Assembly (NCBI GenBank): GCA_034509425.1
Contig: JAVTVJ010000494.1
Coordinates: forward strand, 62,001 to 126,000
Direction: 5' to 3'
Source of the DNA: Eopsaltria australis
Lineage: Eukaryota > Chordata > Aves > Passeriformes > Petroicidae
Length of the DNA: 64,000 nucleotides
Every line of letters begins with the position of its first letter. Positions within the stretch are counted from its first letter, which is position 1. The translations under genes and the position numbers were made by a program. The notes under the pieces are model-generated. The model searched no databases. It was not told the origin of the DNA and saw only the letters and a list, made by a program, of their open reading frames with translations. Of this stretch, positions 12,401-25,700 are shown piece after piece.

Positions 12401-15400
12401 ATTTGCTACTGGTTAGCAAGTAGCCAGAACATTTCACTTACAGTACTAAGAAGATTATCCAAATCATTGTAATTTCTGTTTCCACTGAGTGTCTAGAAAC
12501 CACCAAGAAAGTCATCCTCGGTGCTTTGGTGAAAGTTGGATTTGATCTTTAGCATGGGCAGTGGGCTCCTATGCACTTTAAATTAAAGGGACAACCACTG
12601 CCAGTCTGTGGTTAGGTGTTGGGTCTTGCTGTTGTCATTCATTGTGGGGCTGGTACAGATCTGGTTTGGTGAAGTAATTTGGTTTTAGGATTATTATTTT
12701 ATATCGAGAGAAAAGTTTGCTTATAATTTAGCCAAAAGAAGTAACAAAGCTTACTATTTTCTTCACCACAATATCTATTCAGAAGCCACTGAGTTAGGCT
12801 TGATTGAGTCTTTGGATAGGATGAAATCCAGAGGATTCATTATTCTTTTCCATTGATGGATTCAGATGAATAATTTTTTGCATCTTGCATTGTATGAAGG
12901 TGCCATAGAAGTCTGGTGTTTCCTTAGACACCTTTGTTTTGGTATGATTTATTACAACTGCATCTAAGAATCAAAACATTACTACATTTTGAATTCACAT
13001 CACAAACCGTACTCTCACAGTACTTTCTTTTTCTCTTGTTTCTCTGATAAAGTAGGAATCATCACACCTGGAATGAGAAAGAATGCGACAATATTCAGGG
13101 AAATCCTAAAGAATGGTGAGAAAAAAGTGATTAAGAATGTGGGTGTTTTAAAACAAAAACCAAACATTCGAAAGTGATAATTAATGGCAGGCATATTTTT
13201 TCTTCCATTTTTTTCACCTGAATTTATCAAAACCTTCTTGTGTACAGGAAGGAAGGAGATGAGTGAAACTTGCAAGTGAATGTGGACAGAAGGGATAATA
13301 CATGAGAAGAATAACTGCCAAAATATGTTTAAGTACAATTCAGAAGAGAAAACTTTAAATGGGAACGGGATCTGCTTTAGAACCACCACTAGTGATAACA
13401 CAAAAGCAACAGGAGAGGCCAGTTCTCAGGTACCACAGTTGTGGCTATACCCTTAATGCAAGTTCTTGTGAGACATCATTCAGTGATGACACACTGTGAA
13501 GATTCACAAAAATATTTATGGCCATTAAACCTAGAGAAACTGAAATCAGAGGAAAATGAGTCAGAAATACTCCTCTTTTGAGTTGAAAGGTCAACTTCAC
13601 CCTTCTTTCTTCTTAATATTTCTTTATGTCTCCCTTCTCTTTTTATACCTCTTTCATCCTCCAAATGGCTTCTTTTAATGGAGAAAACTTCATTGGAGAA
13701 AAATAATCGGGATATTTGTGTATGTGTAAATTTATGTAGGACATCTGTAAAACAAAAAGATCACCTTTTTGACCATGTAAGCTTTAGGTTGTGGTTTTGA
13801 AGTATTTTAATTGTTGCTATTTTAAAAACAGCCACAAATATCTTGCTGATACTTTCCATGATAGCATGGGACAGCTTATAGGACTGAGGAGTTTGTTTTG
13901 ATTTTTAAGAGATCATACACTTGGATAAGATGGTGTCAAGTGCTACTTACTGTTTATGCAATACAGATGTTATTCCCTGGCCCTGAATTTTTCCATTTAC
14001 CCAAAATGGGTATGTAGTATTTTTGGAGAGACAGTTATCTACACAAGCCAAACTTAAAATAGTAAAATACAGAGGTTCTCTTTCTAGAAATTTGAACATC
14101 CTGAAAGATGAATGCAGTTATTGTTCCCACTACATTGCTAAATGCATCTTTTTTGGAAGGTAAGCAACACAGTGACCTTTTCATTTACACTGAAGATTTT
14201 CATGCATTACTAAATGTTTTTATAGCTGAACACTTAAGCCTCACTTCCAGCTGTTTGCTAAATGTCAGTGTCTGCCCACTCCTCCTTCCTTCAAGGCTGG
14301 CATCTATCATCTTTGTTTACCAGATGAACTAAAGCAGAGAGAGCAGTTACGTAGCATGCCTGAAAGTCATGTTAACAGCAGAAGCTGGGATTCATTCATT
14401 GTTACTCTGTCTCCTAAATCAGTATCTTCACCACAAGACCAGTCTTCTTCCCAATCCTATAGAAGCACGTGAAAGTTTTCAGAGTGCATTTACAATCATA
14501 CAAATGTCACTATAACAACTACGTGCAACAGGTTGAGAAGTTAAATAGTGTGAAGTGACACACTGGAGATGGCTGTTTGAGCCAGTTGCAGACAGGGCAG
14601 GAAGCCAGATACCCTGACTGACATCAGTGTTGAATGTAGACTCAGGGGGAAATAGATGTGTGTATTGTTAGTTTAAAATTGTGTAAAGGTGCCAGTCAGG
14701 AAGGGGGAGCTGGCAAAACTCCCAAGTCAGGATCTCCTCGGAGAAAGGGGAAGAAATAATTATTTAGAAGTAATATTGTTCACACTCAGCGTTAGAGAAA
14801 TGAGACTCTTGAGACTCTCAGGCTGCCATCAAATACAGTGGTTATACTGTACAATTATGAGCAGCACATAATGAGGAGCATTCTGCCTTGCTCTTGCCCT
14901 CAGTTGCCTTATGAAATAAAAGCAGACCTGGTTCTGTACTTCAGATGGTAATACTTGTGCTGTTCTTGTCAGGTTCTGAGTTTAATGCCCTGAGAACATG
15001 TAATTTTTTCATGTATGTGCTCTGTACATCGTGAACAGTAGCAGCAGTGAAAATTTCTCCCTCTATCATGCCAGTAAGCTTTTGAGACTGCTACTAGAAT
15101 GCATATCAGTCATATTTAGTCACTTACTGGGCTTATGGCTAAGAACATCTGTACAATCAAAATATCCATGGCCACTGTCATGACAGAGAGTGCCATTGGC
15201 CATCCTTGTGAATTATCTCTAATCTGTATAACTATTAGAAAATGGAACTCTATTCTCCTTTTATGAAGATCTGAAATGTATTTGCCAAGGTTTTCATTTC
15301 AGATACTGTAGCTTAGGTACAGCCTGAGAAGAGCTGCTTTTGTGTTGTCCCCTCATCCCTCTGCAGCCCATGGCAGACATACAGCAGTGCTAGGGCACTC

Positions 15401-16659
15401 ACCAGCACTGCATTAGGAGGTGATAGAGCTCTCTGGCAGCTTGCTGCCTTGTTTGCTTTGCATGAACCAAACGCAGGGCTGCACGATCATGCAGTCTGGG
15501 GCAGGGGCCAAAACTACCCCTTTTCTGCCTCGGTGAGCTGTGAGATTGGCTCTGCTTCTCCCCCGCCCATGTGCGTGGATGTCACTCTTTCCCTCCTGTT
15601 TTCATTTAATAACTCAAACAACTGGAGCAGTGTCAGCTCTAACCCGGAGATCATTCCATTGGCCTGAAGTGTGCAAGTGCATGCACATGCAGGGCACTCT
15701 CCCAGTGGAGTAGCTGTCTTTGTGAGTGTCTTTGGGCAAAACGAAGAGCTGAACTTGGCACTTCATCGTCTACCTTTGACCAGTTGAATTTTATTGAGAA
15801 GTGCAGAACAGACCTCTGTGCTTTCCTGTTACAATTGTGCAAATCTAGTTCTTCACGATGTTTTTGTGAGGTGGTGGAAAATAAAGAGCTTTTTGTTTTC
15901 AGCCCAGTGGATTATTTCCTGTGAACTCCAAGCCTTTTTCCCTTTCCTGGTTCTGTGCCCTTCCTCCAAACTCAGGAAAATTAGTTGTTTCAGGCAGCCC
16001 TACGACCACTGAGTAGGGGAGGGGGATGTTCACAGCCAGCTCAGCCGGAGCAACGACAGGAATGAACAGCATTCCTGACTGAGTGGCAGGTAACATCCTT
16101 GGACCTCCCGGAAACATGTACACTACTGTCTGGCCTTCCACGACAGTCTGACTTCTGGAAGTTGAGCTGCTAGCGTGTGATGTCGAATGCCATTAGCTAA
16201 CACGAATGGCAAGACAGACTGGAAGTGTAACATTTCACAGTGGTTTCAAACAGACGATTTTTTGCTTGATCCTTTGATGTGAGGAATGACTTCGATGCCG
16301 GGATGTTCGCAGAAAGTTTTAGTTGCGAATCCCGTGGTCAGCGGTGCATTATGCGGCCTGGCAGCGCGAGGCGGCGGCCGGCCGTTGTCTGCGTTGCCGG
16401 GGCGAGCCCGCTCCCCTCCCGCCCGCCGGGAACGGGCGGCCGCAGCCCGGGCGCGGGGAGCCCCGGCGGAGGCGGAGCGCGGCGGGGGCGGGACGCGGCC
16501 GCGGCCCTTCCTTTCCTCTCCCTTCCCGCCCCGCAGCCCCGCGGCTGCAGCCGGCGCCGCCACGGGCAGTGTCCCGGCGCGCAGAGCTCGCGGTGCCGCC
16601 GGCCGGCGCTCGGCGGCGGGGAGGCTTCGGGGGCCGCGCGGGCCGGTCCCTCCCGGCGC

Positions 16660-16737
16660 ATGAGGCGAAGCGAGCGGCGGCAGGGACGGGCGGAGAGAAG
16701 CGGCCGCAGCCGGGGATCGCCGCGTCGGAGCCCCTAG
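16660..16737 (+). CDS. upstream ORF, 25 codons, ending one base before the main start codon
   Basis: An ATG at 16660 opens an arginine- and serine-rich 25-codon frame that stops with TAG at 16735-16737. The coding ATG follows at 16739, giving TAGGATG. The uORF frame differs from the main frame, and the main frame itself is closed upstream by TGA at 16661-16663. If transcription begins upstream of 16660, ribosomes meet this uORF first, so it could lower or tune translation of the short TBC1D1 form. Expression is inferred. Confidence 0.45.
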   Translation: MRRSERRQGRAERSGRSRGSPRRSP

Positions 16738-16738
16738 G

Positions 16739-16768
16739 ATGTCACCATTGTTCAGCTGGGTGGCCAAG
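16739..16768 (+). CDS. TBC1D1: TBC1D1 alternative first coding exon (exon 1b), [10 protein letters not shown]
   Basis: Thirty bases encode [10 protein letters not shown] and end in phase 0 at a good donor. The next plus-strand TBC1D1 exon (33690) also starts in phase 0 with VPEIISS, so the join stays in frame. The start has A at -3 and is the first ATG in this frame after an in-frame TGA at 16661. In mammals the residues before VPEIISS come from a larger exon encoding the N-terminus and most of PTB1; that exon is not in this window. The product starting here would therefore lack the PTB1 beta-sandwich and keep only its C-terminal helix, with PTB2 and the rest intact. If the ATG is not used, the segment would still serve as a 5' exon. 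Confidence 0.65.
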
Positions 16769-19700
16769 GTAGGCGGCGCGGCGCCCGCCGCCCTCGAAAA
16801 GTAAAGTCCAGCCTTAGGGCTTGCAGATGTTCGCGTGTGATTTCAAGGCAAGTCAGTCATCTCTGGGCAGGGAGCAGAGCCCTACTGTATTGTTCAGCCA
16901 GGGAAAAGGAGGAGCACTCAAAGTGGCCAGTACAGTCAGCCTGCTGTCAGACATGGCTTGGGTTTAGGGGCTAAAAGCGGGTCTGGCCGACTTGTTCTAC
17001 GTTGCTGCGGATCTGCAAAAGGGGAGAGCTGTAATTAAAACTGCTCAGAAGGCCTAATCTTAATGCCTGTTGAAGTCTAACGCTACTTTTGCACTCTGGG
17101 GACTGTCTAACAGCGCTCCCACTGTTTGTTTTGGACTCTTTTTTTCCCTGGTTTTTGTCATGCTCTGAATTTATGAAGAACAATAAGTTGGATTTTAGTG
17201 AGACACATGTTTTAATTATGACAATGCATGTGTCGTGCTGGCTTCTTCATCTGTATGTCTAGGGCTTCAGTAGGATTTTCCACTGTAACTGAAGTTACAT
17301 ATGTATGCAAACCAGTAAAGATTGTTAAAAAAGATCTCTAGAATATAGTTTTGAGCTGATTAAAAAGAATTCTAAAGTAACAGTTATTCTGAATTTAAAA
17401 TGAGCTGCAAATGATATTCTGTGTCGAGGCACAGTTTAACATGTAGAAGAGGACAACTGTGTGAAACGGTTGTATGAGTCAAGAATTGTAGGCTTCTTGA
17501 AAAATACCTTTATCTTGACATTATCTTGACAACAGGCAGCATAGGCTGCTAGGCAGACCATATAAAACCTGGTTCTCCGTTCTCTATTGTCAGGTGTAAA
17601 TGGTGAGTTTCTTAATTACTTCTGCATCCCTGTTCCTAAATATTTAACAAGTGAAATGCGTACCCTCGGAAAATACTAAGAGGGGAGTGCTTGATATATG
17701 ACTGTTACCTTTGTTCAGATTCTCAGATAGAATTTGCTCTGTTCTGTGTTGAAAGGAGACTATTGAATTTTGAACACACCCTGAAAAATCCAAATGTATC
17801 CTTCTTTCTTTCCACTTGCGTCTTTTTTCTCTGGGTGAAGACTGTTGGGTGGAGCACGTGTTACCTCTCCTGTCACCCTCAGGCTCTGTCTCATGCATAA
17901 CACAGGACCCGGTTTGCCGTGTTATCTGAAGGAATGATAGCGCCTGAGGTCCGTGCCGACTCTTATAAATGGGCCGGTCTCCTATACAGGTGGCTGCTGT
18001 CAGAGATGAGTGATGCCATTGAGTATATACTTCAAGGATTCCCCCAAGAGATGGCCCATTTCCTTCCCTCATTGTTCACATGTCAGCTGGGCAAGGCAGC
18101 TCGTCAGAGAAACAAACTCTTGCACAAACACACTTCTAACTGCTTTTGGGAGTGCTTTCTGGCCTTTCAAAACTCATTATTTCAATGCTGATTCCTCACA
18201 ACTACTTGGTTTTATTCTTTTGATGGCCATTAATTGTCAGCAGTAATTTGGGAGGGAAAGAAAAGCAGTGTACATAAAAATATAAAATGAGGCTTGTTAA
18301 TAGAGAAAGCTTTCCTGCCTGCCAAAATCTGATCAGTAAAAAATGTAGGAGATATTGCTGTGTGCTTTCAACACAAATGCAAGCCTTTCCAGTTTTTATG
18401 AGATGGTGGCCCATTCCTGAACAGGGAAGGACTGTTGGATGGGGAGAAGAGGAAACTGCCCCCCTGGAAGCAAAGTTGTCCCCTTGCATGTATTACTTAA
18501 AAGTGAGTGACCCCCTCCACTTGAGTAACATAAGTGTTTAGTCTCACCATGCAAGTCACCAGGCCTGCAGATAGTTGCATGTGAGGCAGTTTACTCCCAT
18601 GTGCTATAAAATTGGTTTCCCTGGTGTTTGTATAAACATTACCTTTTAATACATCTTCTTTACATGTGTTTACAGGCAGTTTTACCCAGCTTGTCTCTTA
18701 CCTACACACAGGCTCCTCAGGGCTGTTTTGCAGTGCTGCCATGCTCAGCCATGGGGCCCATTCTGGGCTGGAGGATAAAGCCCTACTTGAGTCTTGCCCC
18801 ATTGGCCATATGGATGCTGGGCAGCTATAGGCTAAACCCCTGAATGATGGCTCTGTGGATAATGAATTCTAAAGTACTGACTTGTTTTGGTCTCCTAAAA
18901 TTATTTAAATAAAAAAGAATAGTTATACCTGTTTTTCCTGCAAGGTTTGATACAAAGTTAGATAACTGACTTAAGGGAAACCTTTGACTAAGCACCTAAA
19001 AGCACAGTCTCTTGAAAGTGTAAACTGTGTTTACACTGTACTGAGTAGAAAATGCATTTGCTTTTGTAGACACACGAAGATTATTCATGTTCAGTTTAGA
19101 TCATTGAAGTAGCTGTTACTAAAAGTAATCGTGGGGTTGAAAAATGTCAAAGCTTTCAGTCTCAAGAAAAAAGGACAGACATGCAGAGTTTTAGTGGTAA
19201 ACTGACACATTATTAATTCATTAGTAGGAGATAATAATATAGTGATAAGTCTTAAAAGTAATTTTATTTCTGTTCCTATAATATTTAATACAGCTTTAGT
19301 TTAAAAAAAATATTTGTCTTAGTTTTTTACAAATTGCTTAATTTTATAATGCAAGCTTCTATTCAAAAACAGCTTGACAGCAACCAGAATTAGAGAACTG
19401 ATTGCTGAAGAAATAGAAATAGTTCTGAATACGCGAAATTGTGTAGAGAATTTTGAGTAAATGTGTCCTCAGATTCTCAGCAAGCTATGAAATTTATACA
19501 GTTTGTCTTTCCAGTTACAAAAAAAGGTACTGTATATAATTTAATAGGTGTGTTAACTTGAACTTATTTTGTCTGAAGGATTATAAACCCACAAGGAACC
19601 AATAAAGAAAATAACTAAGATAAAATGCAAAGCAAAGTTACACAATTTAATTCAAGCTTTCTTCTGTAATGATTTTGCTGGTAGGGATCAATCCACCTTG

Positions 19701-22700
19701 AGCAGCTGCCTCCAGCCTGCAGAACAGCAGGTGGAAAAGGGATGCTCCCAGTTCCCTCCTGAGGGGAACTGAGAGTGACAGTGTTGCTGCAGCCTGAGTA
19801 GCCTCCACTTAGGTGCCACCAGCGCTGGAAGAAAAGGGTGCTTTTACACTGTAGCTGTCCCCAGCCTGAGTTGGCTACTCTTGGACCTTGAGTTGAGAGA
19901 GCTGATTGTTTGGATTCCTTCTACAAAAATCAGATTTCAGGGTGTATTCACAATAGATGCTCTGAAATTCTCAACAGCAAAGCAGGAAGTAAGTTTTAGT
20001 TTCGTTTGGGTTTTTTTCAAGGATTTCTGAACTTCCCTCAGTTTGGGAAGCTCTCAAGCCATCAACAGAGTAAGTTTCTATCCTATTCAGTGCAGCAAGA
20101 CATGGTTACTTGGCTTGTGCCCTGAAACATTAGTGAAGAAGTAATCATAATAATATGGGAAACGCCACTTATATTTCTTGTAATCCTAATATAGCTTTAT
20201 ATGCTATGTTAGAATTGATCTTGCTGGTGTTTTGCCATCATTCCTACTGTTTTCTATATAACAGAGTGCCTAGTAGACCTCTGGAGGAGCATTCACAGGA
20301 GTAACAATATACTTCTTAGTTTAGGTCAGAAGGTTCAAATGAAATTAATTTGCCTTCTGCAAAGGAGTGAAGAGGACTGAGAGACTGAAAATCAGGATGG
20401 CCAAGAAATCCCCTCCTACTTTTTTTTTCTCCTTTTTAAGAGTGTTCTGAAAGCATGATCTTGGCTTTTTTGCTTGTCTGTTCTAGGGTATATCACACCC
20501 ATTTATGAGGATGTTTTGCTCCAGTTTGACTGACATGTCTCTTTCTTTTAGTTCCCCACAGCTTCCAGCAAAGTTGAGCATCTTTGGACATCTTTAATCC
20601 CTCAGTGAATGACTTACATTTTAGCCAAACAAATCAAGTTTTTGTCTCTTCAGGTGCCCTCATAACCAGGCATTTTAACACTGTCTAAAGCCAAAAAACT
20701 TACACGTTTGTTAAACCTGTCTTACTATTAAGCCTATCTTACTTATGATAATTTATTAGGGTAGGTGAGTAAGTGGTGGTGGTAATCTATGGGGTGCAGC
20801 TCTTGTTTGTGCTAGTGCATTTACCTCTGATAACCCTTATTGTAAAGGAATTTGAATACTTGCATACCGTATCAAGAAACAAGAAGTTAATAGAGAACTA
20901 GTGCCAGGGAAGAATTTGGGATCGCTGAGGAGGGAAGGCTCAAAAGCCATAGTTTTGCTTGTGGAAGAATCTCCTTGAAGCCATTGATGCTGTGGGTAGG
21001 GCTGAAAGGACAGACCCTCGCTTGTCTCCCAGGCTGGATGCCAGCAGTGTAGCAAAGAGAAAGTGCAGATTTCTGCCAGAGCTGTGTTTTGGTGCCCAAG
21101 CTTGCACAGTGCCCTTGTCAGAGAGCACTATGTTTCTGCTCAGTGTGATTCTCCAGGTCAGTTTATGTCAGGGTAAAATGTTGCCAATTGACAGCTTTCA
21201 GATAAACGCAGATTATCACAAAATAGCAAGCAGTTCAAATACACTGTTTTCTGTATGCCAGTCACTCCCCGCCTTCCCCTGCGGGGGCCTGGGTGATGAC
21301 TGAGGAATATGCGCTCAGCATTTGAAATGAAGTCAGTCCTGTGCTGAAACCCCTCAGTTACTCAGCAGTTATGTTCCCTTTAGAACGATTTGCTTTTATT
21401 CTTCATCTTTCCATTTCTTTTTCTGCATGCCAGGCTCGAATTGCACCTGCTCTGCTTAGATGTTCCCCGTTCGATGGGAGAGGGCCGGAATATAGTTGCT
21501 CACATGGCTTTTGTGAGGCTGTGCAGGTGTAGTAGGGCAGTGTCCTCTGCATTTGTTGGGTACATTAGGGGTACTTAGTAAGGAGCAGAGCTTTCTGCAG
21601 AGAAATTCCTGTCCATGTAGATTGCAGTTTAGCAAGGTTTTTTCTCTTGAATCATTTATGCCTTTCTGAATTAATTTCTCATTAATATCTTATTTCAGGT
21701 TCATGTTGACCTTCAGATTTAACAAGCCAAGCCTGACAAGGTAGCTGAGCTTGCTCTTTTGTACAGGTTCTGTCCTCTGCAATTCAAAACAGAACTTTTA
21801 GCCTCTAGTCAAACATGGTTTGCTTTTCTTTGCTGAAAGGCACTCTGGAAGTTGGTGCTAGCTGTCTTCATGTGGATGACATGTTCTGAGCCAACCAGTA
21901 GCAAAACTACTAGTAAATCCTGCAGGATCAGGGAAAACCTCAGGTCGTATCAAAGATGGATAATACAACTAAGGGTTTGTTTGGATTTTTTGCCATATAT
22001 ACATATGTTTGCAGTTTAACTTTATTTGCCTTACATTTGATGATTTAAAATACTGTTTCACATTATAGCCTTTTTTGAAAGGCTACTGTAATGAAGCAGT
22101 CTTTTATGTGTGCTAGAGGTGTTCCTGAGAACACCAAAGCAGCCGTTCAACTTTGGGTCCCGTTGATGCCTGAAGGATTTTTTGCTTTTTTCCTAAATAC
22201 TTTTTACAAAGTTCTCTATATTCACAAGTATTAGCATGCATACTTGTGATGCTTTAGGTGATAATTTAGCCTGGTTTCTTGGTATCCAGTAAGCCAGGAG
22301 ACTAAACACCATAGAAACTGTAGAGTTGGAAGACCAGACACTCTATTGTCGTAAGCACTCAAGGTCCCCTAGCAGGACGGATTCTGTAATCTAGAAGTTA
22401 GCCCACCCAAGCCCCTTATTGGGCCCTCTTGTTAGATATGCTAATGTGTAAGGTCATTAAATTGTGTACTCGAGTGGGGGGTGGGAGGACACTGCGACAC
22501 TGTCACCTGGGTGAAGCAATGCATGGAATGGGATCCTATTAAAATACTGAAGTAAACGACCCCCAACCCTCTAACCGTGTCTGAGCTTTTATTTCCTAAG
22601 ACCAGGAAAAAGGCATCACCATAAATAGAAATGTCCTTAGGGAAAAGTGAGGTAAAGAACCTCTGTACAGTTTGTAATTTCCTGTTGTCCTGAATGTAGA

Positions 22701-25700
22701 AGCTGCAGCACTTCTGAGAAACCTCTGCTTTAAGGGGCTGTTGGAACATTTTTACTGTGCCCTCTAATGAAAGCTTTAAATACTTTAAGAAGTCTTTTGA
22801 AGCATTTTACTTCAAATTTGAAGGAGCCAAGGTTGTGTATGGTGTACAGAGGTTGACTAATGACTTAACAAGTAAATCCTCAATGGAATTATTCAATTAT
22901 TATTCAATTAATGGAATTACAGCTTGGCTTTTTTTTTTTTTTTTTAAATTAGAAGCCTTTGCAGCTCAACTGTTCAAGCTGAAATACCTCTGAGCAGCAA
23001 TGACTGAGAGGAAAAAAATTCTCAGCCTCTGTTTTGGTAGTATTTTATGTATCAGTTAAGATACACAAAATATGTCAAGAGATGCTTACTAATTTGCATG
23101 CGGAGGTGAGGCAGCAGACCTGGGAAGAGCAGCTAGAACTCAAAGAGCAGAAGCTGAGGCAAACGAATTACTTTAGCTGCTGTGTATTGGTTTTATCACT
23201 GAGTTAACTGTACTGAATTGTTTTTGGGTATTCTTGCTTTTTAACCAGTTACAATAACAAATCATGAAATGCATTAATGCGTAGACACAGAATTTTAATA
23301 GGACTGTTTTCACAGAATCACAGAATAAGCTGAGTTGGAAGTGACCCACTAGGATGAAGTCCAACTTCCTGGCCCTGCACAAGACACCCCCAAGAGTCAC
23401 ACCATGTGCATTGTCCAAACGCTTCTTGAACTCTATCAGGCTGGTGCTGTGACCACTTCCCTGGTGAGCCTGTTCCAGTGCCCAACCACCCTCTGGCTGA
23501 AGAACCTTTTTTGATATCCAACCTAAGCCTCCCTGACACAACTTCAGGCCATTTCTTCATGTCCTGTCACTGGTCACCACAGAGAAGAGATCAATATTTG
23601 CCCCTCCTCTTCTCCTCGTTGGGAAGCTGTAGACTGCAATGAGGTCCGTCCTCAGTCTCCTCTTCTTGAGGCTGAACAGATCAAGTGCCCTCAGACAGCT
23701 TCCCCTTAAGGCCCTTCACCATCCTCCTTACTCTCCTTTGGGCACTCTCTAACAGCTTTAGATCCTTATACTGTGATACCCAAAACTGCACACAACATGT
23801 GAGGTGAAGTTGCCCCAGCACAGAGCAGAGCGGGACAATCCCCTCCCTTGCCCAGCTGGCCATGCTGTGCCTGATGCACCCCAGTACACGCTTGGCCCTC
23901 CTGGCTGCCAGGGCACTGCTGACTTATGTTCAACTTGCCATGGACCAGGACCCCCAGATCCCTTTCCACAGCACTGCTTTCCAGCATCTCATTCCTCAGT
24001 CTGTCTGTACACCCAGGGTTTCTCTGTCCCAGGTGCAGAATCCAGCATTTTCTCTTGTTGGACTTCCATTGCTGCTGATTGCCCAGCCCTCTAGTTTATC
24101 AGGGTTGCTCTGCAGGGCCTCCCTGCTTTTGAGGGAGTCAACAGTTCCTCCCAATTTTCTATCATCTGCAGACTTGCTTAGTATCCCTTTTCAAATTAAA
24201 ATCTTTCTGAAAAAGCATGATTGGCTTACTGAGAAGCAAGAGGAAGGTTCAGGCACCTTTATCCTGTTTCAGTGGACTAGAGCATAACAGCAGGGTTTCT
24301 GCTGCCTCCTTTGCCTTGTGCCTTCAAGTTCCCAAAAGGCCAGGCCGGTATTCCTGGATCAGCTGGCCAGATGCATGAAAGCTGCTGTTCTTAGCCTGGA
24401 TGAAATCCTGTGTAGGTTGCATCTATATTAGTAAGTGCCATACAGCAACATATTGTTGAACGGGAGCTGCTGGTGCTGAAGACAGGTTCTATACCTCACT
24501 CTGGGAAGTGAGTTTTACTTTGAACTGGCCCTAATTTCGTGCTATGAACCAAATTCCTGTTTGCAGTGAAATGCGTCACAAAATGAAGGTTTAGTTCTGT
24601 TTAAATGGGTGACAGTTCTGGTGTTTTGAGGTACCCCCACAATGTAGCCTGTCACACAAGAAGTGGAGTAGGAGAATCCACTCTCAAACACAGTTCTGGT
24701 TCAAAATAAAATAGTGAAGTAGTAACACCAGATTATACTTGAGAGTCCAGTTAGAGAAGCTGGACAAACAGCATACACATGGCTTTGGCTGTGTGGACAC
24801 GCTGTGGCACAGTGGATGGCCCGGATGGAGGGAGTAGGGGCCCATCAGGGGATTTTTGTTTTATTGGGATGTCGACCTTTTGGCTAATGCTTAGTGAAAA
24901 TTTCAGGCCTGAAGAGGTTACGTGGTATTTCTGTGCCCTAGACTTCGGTCTGTTATTAACTGAAGCACTGTGAAGAGAGCATAAAGATGTTTGTTGTCTT
25001 CCATTCTTAGGGCACTGTGTATGTAAGCACATGTGTTGACGATCACATTTTAAAACCAAACCAAAAATCATTCATGGCTGGAGTGTCTGGAAGCTTCTTC
25101 CCAACTCAAAAGTTGCAGGCTTTGGACACGTGAATGTTTCTCTTTACACCTTTGCAGCACCATCACTGTAATCAAAAGCACGGTTTTTTTCCAGGGGAAA
25201 CATTTGGTATGCAGCTACCAAACAGGATTTTCAGGTTCAGATATTCTGTGAAATAGCAGGTTTGGGGGAAAAATGCTGCTTATGCATAGATGCACAAGCA
25301 CACTCCCTGCTACTGAAAATGGCAAGGCTGAGCTAAACTAAACAGCTCCTTTCTTTTTCAATCAACCATTTTGGGAGATTTATGTGTTTATTTCAAGGAG
25401 CTCTGTAGCCAGCTATCTTAACAGTTGCCTCTCTATATTGACTGAACTGTTGGTCTGCTGCTGTAGTACCGACCTGAGCTCACTGAAGCCGTTGTCATGG
25501 AAATTTGAATGGTTGGTGCTAAATGCTTCATGCTGGTTTTTTTTTCTGTGGAACTTTTTGTAGCTTCTAATCTCCTCAAATGCAAGTCATGGAAAAGGAA
25601 ATTTGTTGGAGTGTCTTGGAGTTTTACACAGTTATGTACAAGGGGCCTGCCTTTAAAACTGATGCTACTTACCCAGAACCTGAACCAGATTCCTGCAGGA

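Larger units (their letters stand above)
1..16279. other. non-coding region upstream of the CpG island
   Basis: No exon of a known gene could be recognised. The region is AT-rich, with a SINE (1612-1745), a CR1 LINE (6950-7796), a diverged duplicated 87-bp segment (6152 and 9343) and small hairpins. It is either intergenic or an intron of a longer TBC1D1 transcript whose PTB1 exon lies upstream. Known vertebrate synteny puts PGM2 on this side of TBC1D1, but I found no PGM2 coding sequence. Confidence 0.7.
16280..16800 (+). promoter_or_regulatory. TBC1D1: CpG-island promoter of an internal/alternative TBC1D1 transcript
   Basis: This is the only strongly GC- and CpG-rich block in an otherwise AT-rich window. 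It contains many CG dinucleotides, GC boxes such as GGGGCGGGA near 16485-16493, and NotI-like GCGGCCGC stretches. I see no TATA box at a suitable place. It ends exactly over a start codon and a good splice donor (AAG|GTAGGC at 16768/16769), as expected of a TATA-less CpG-island promoter with a short coding first exon. The transcription start cannot be placed from sequence alone. ORFs of 100-170 codons on both strands here are a by-product of GC richness. Confidence 0.8.

Noticed and set aside
1..16279. PGM2 coding sequence, expected upstream neighbour by synteny
   Set aside because: No phosphoglucomutase-like peptide is visible in any frame.
16246..16772. Overlapping 100-173 codon ORFs on both strands in the CpG island
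   Set aside because: GC-rich sequence lacks stop codons in all frames. The peptides are low-complexity Arg/Pro/Ala, and only the short [10 protein letters not shown] frame connects to a real exon.
23173..24287. Several 60-141 codon ORFs
   Set aside because: They fall in or across the antisense CR1 copy, so they are remnants.
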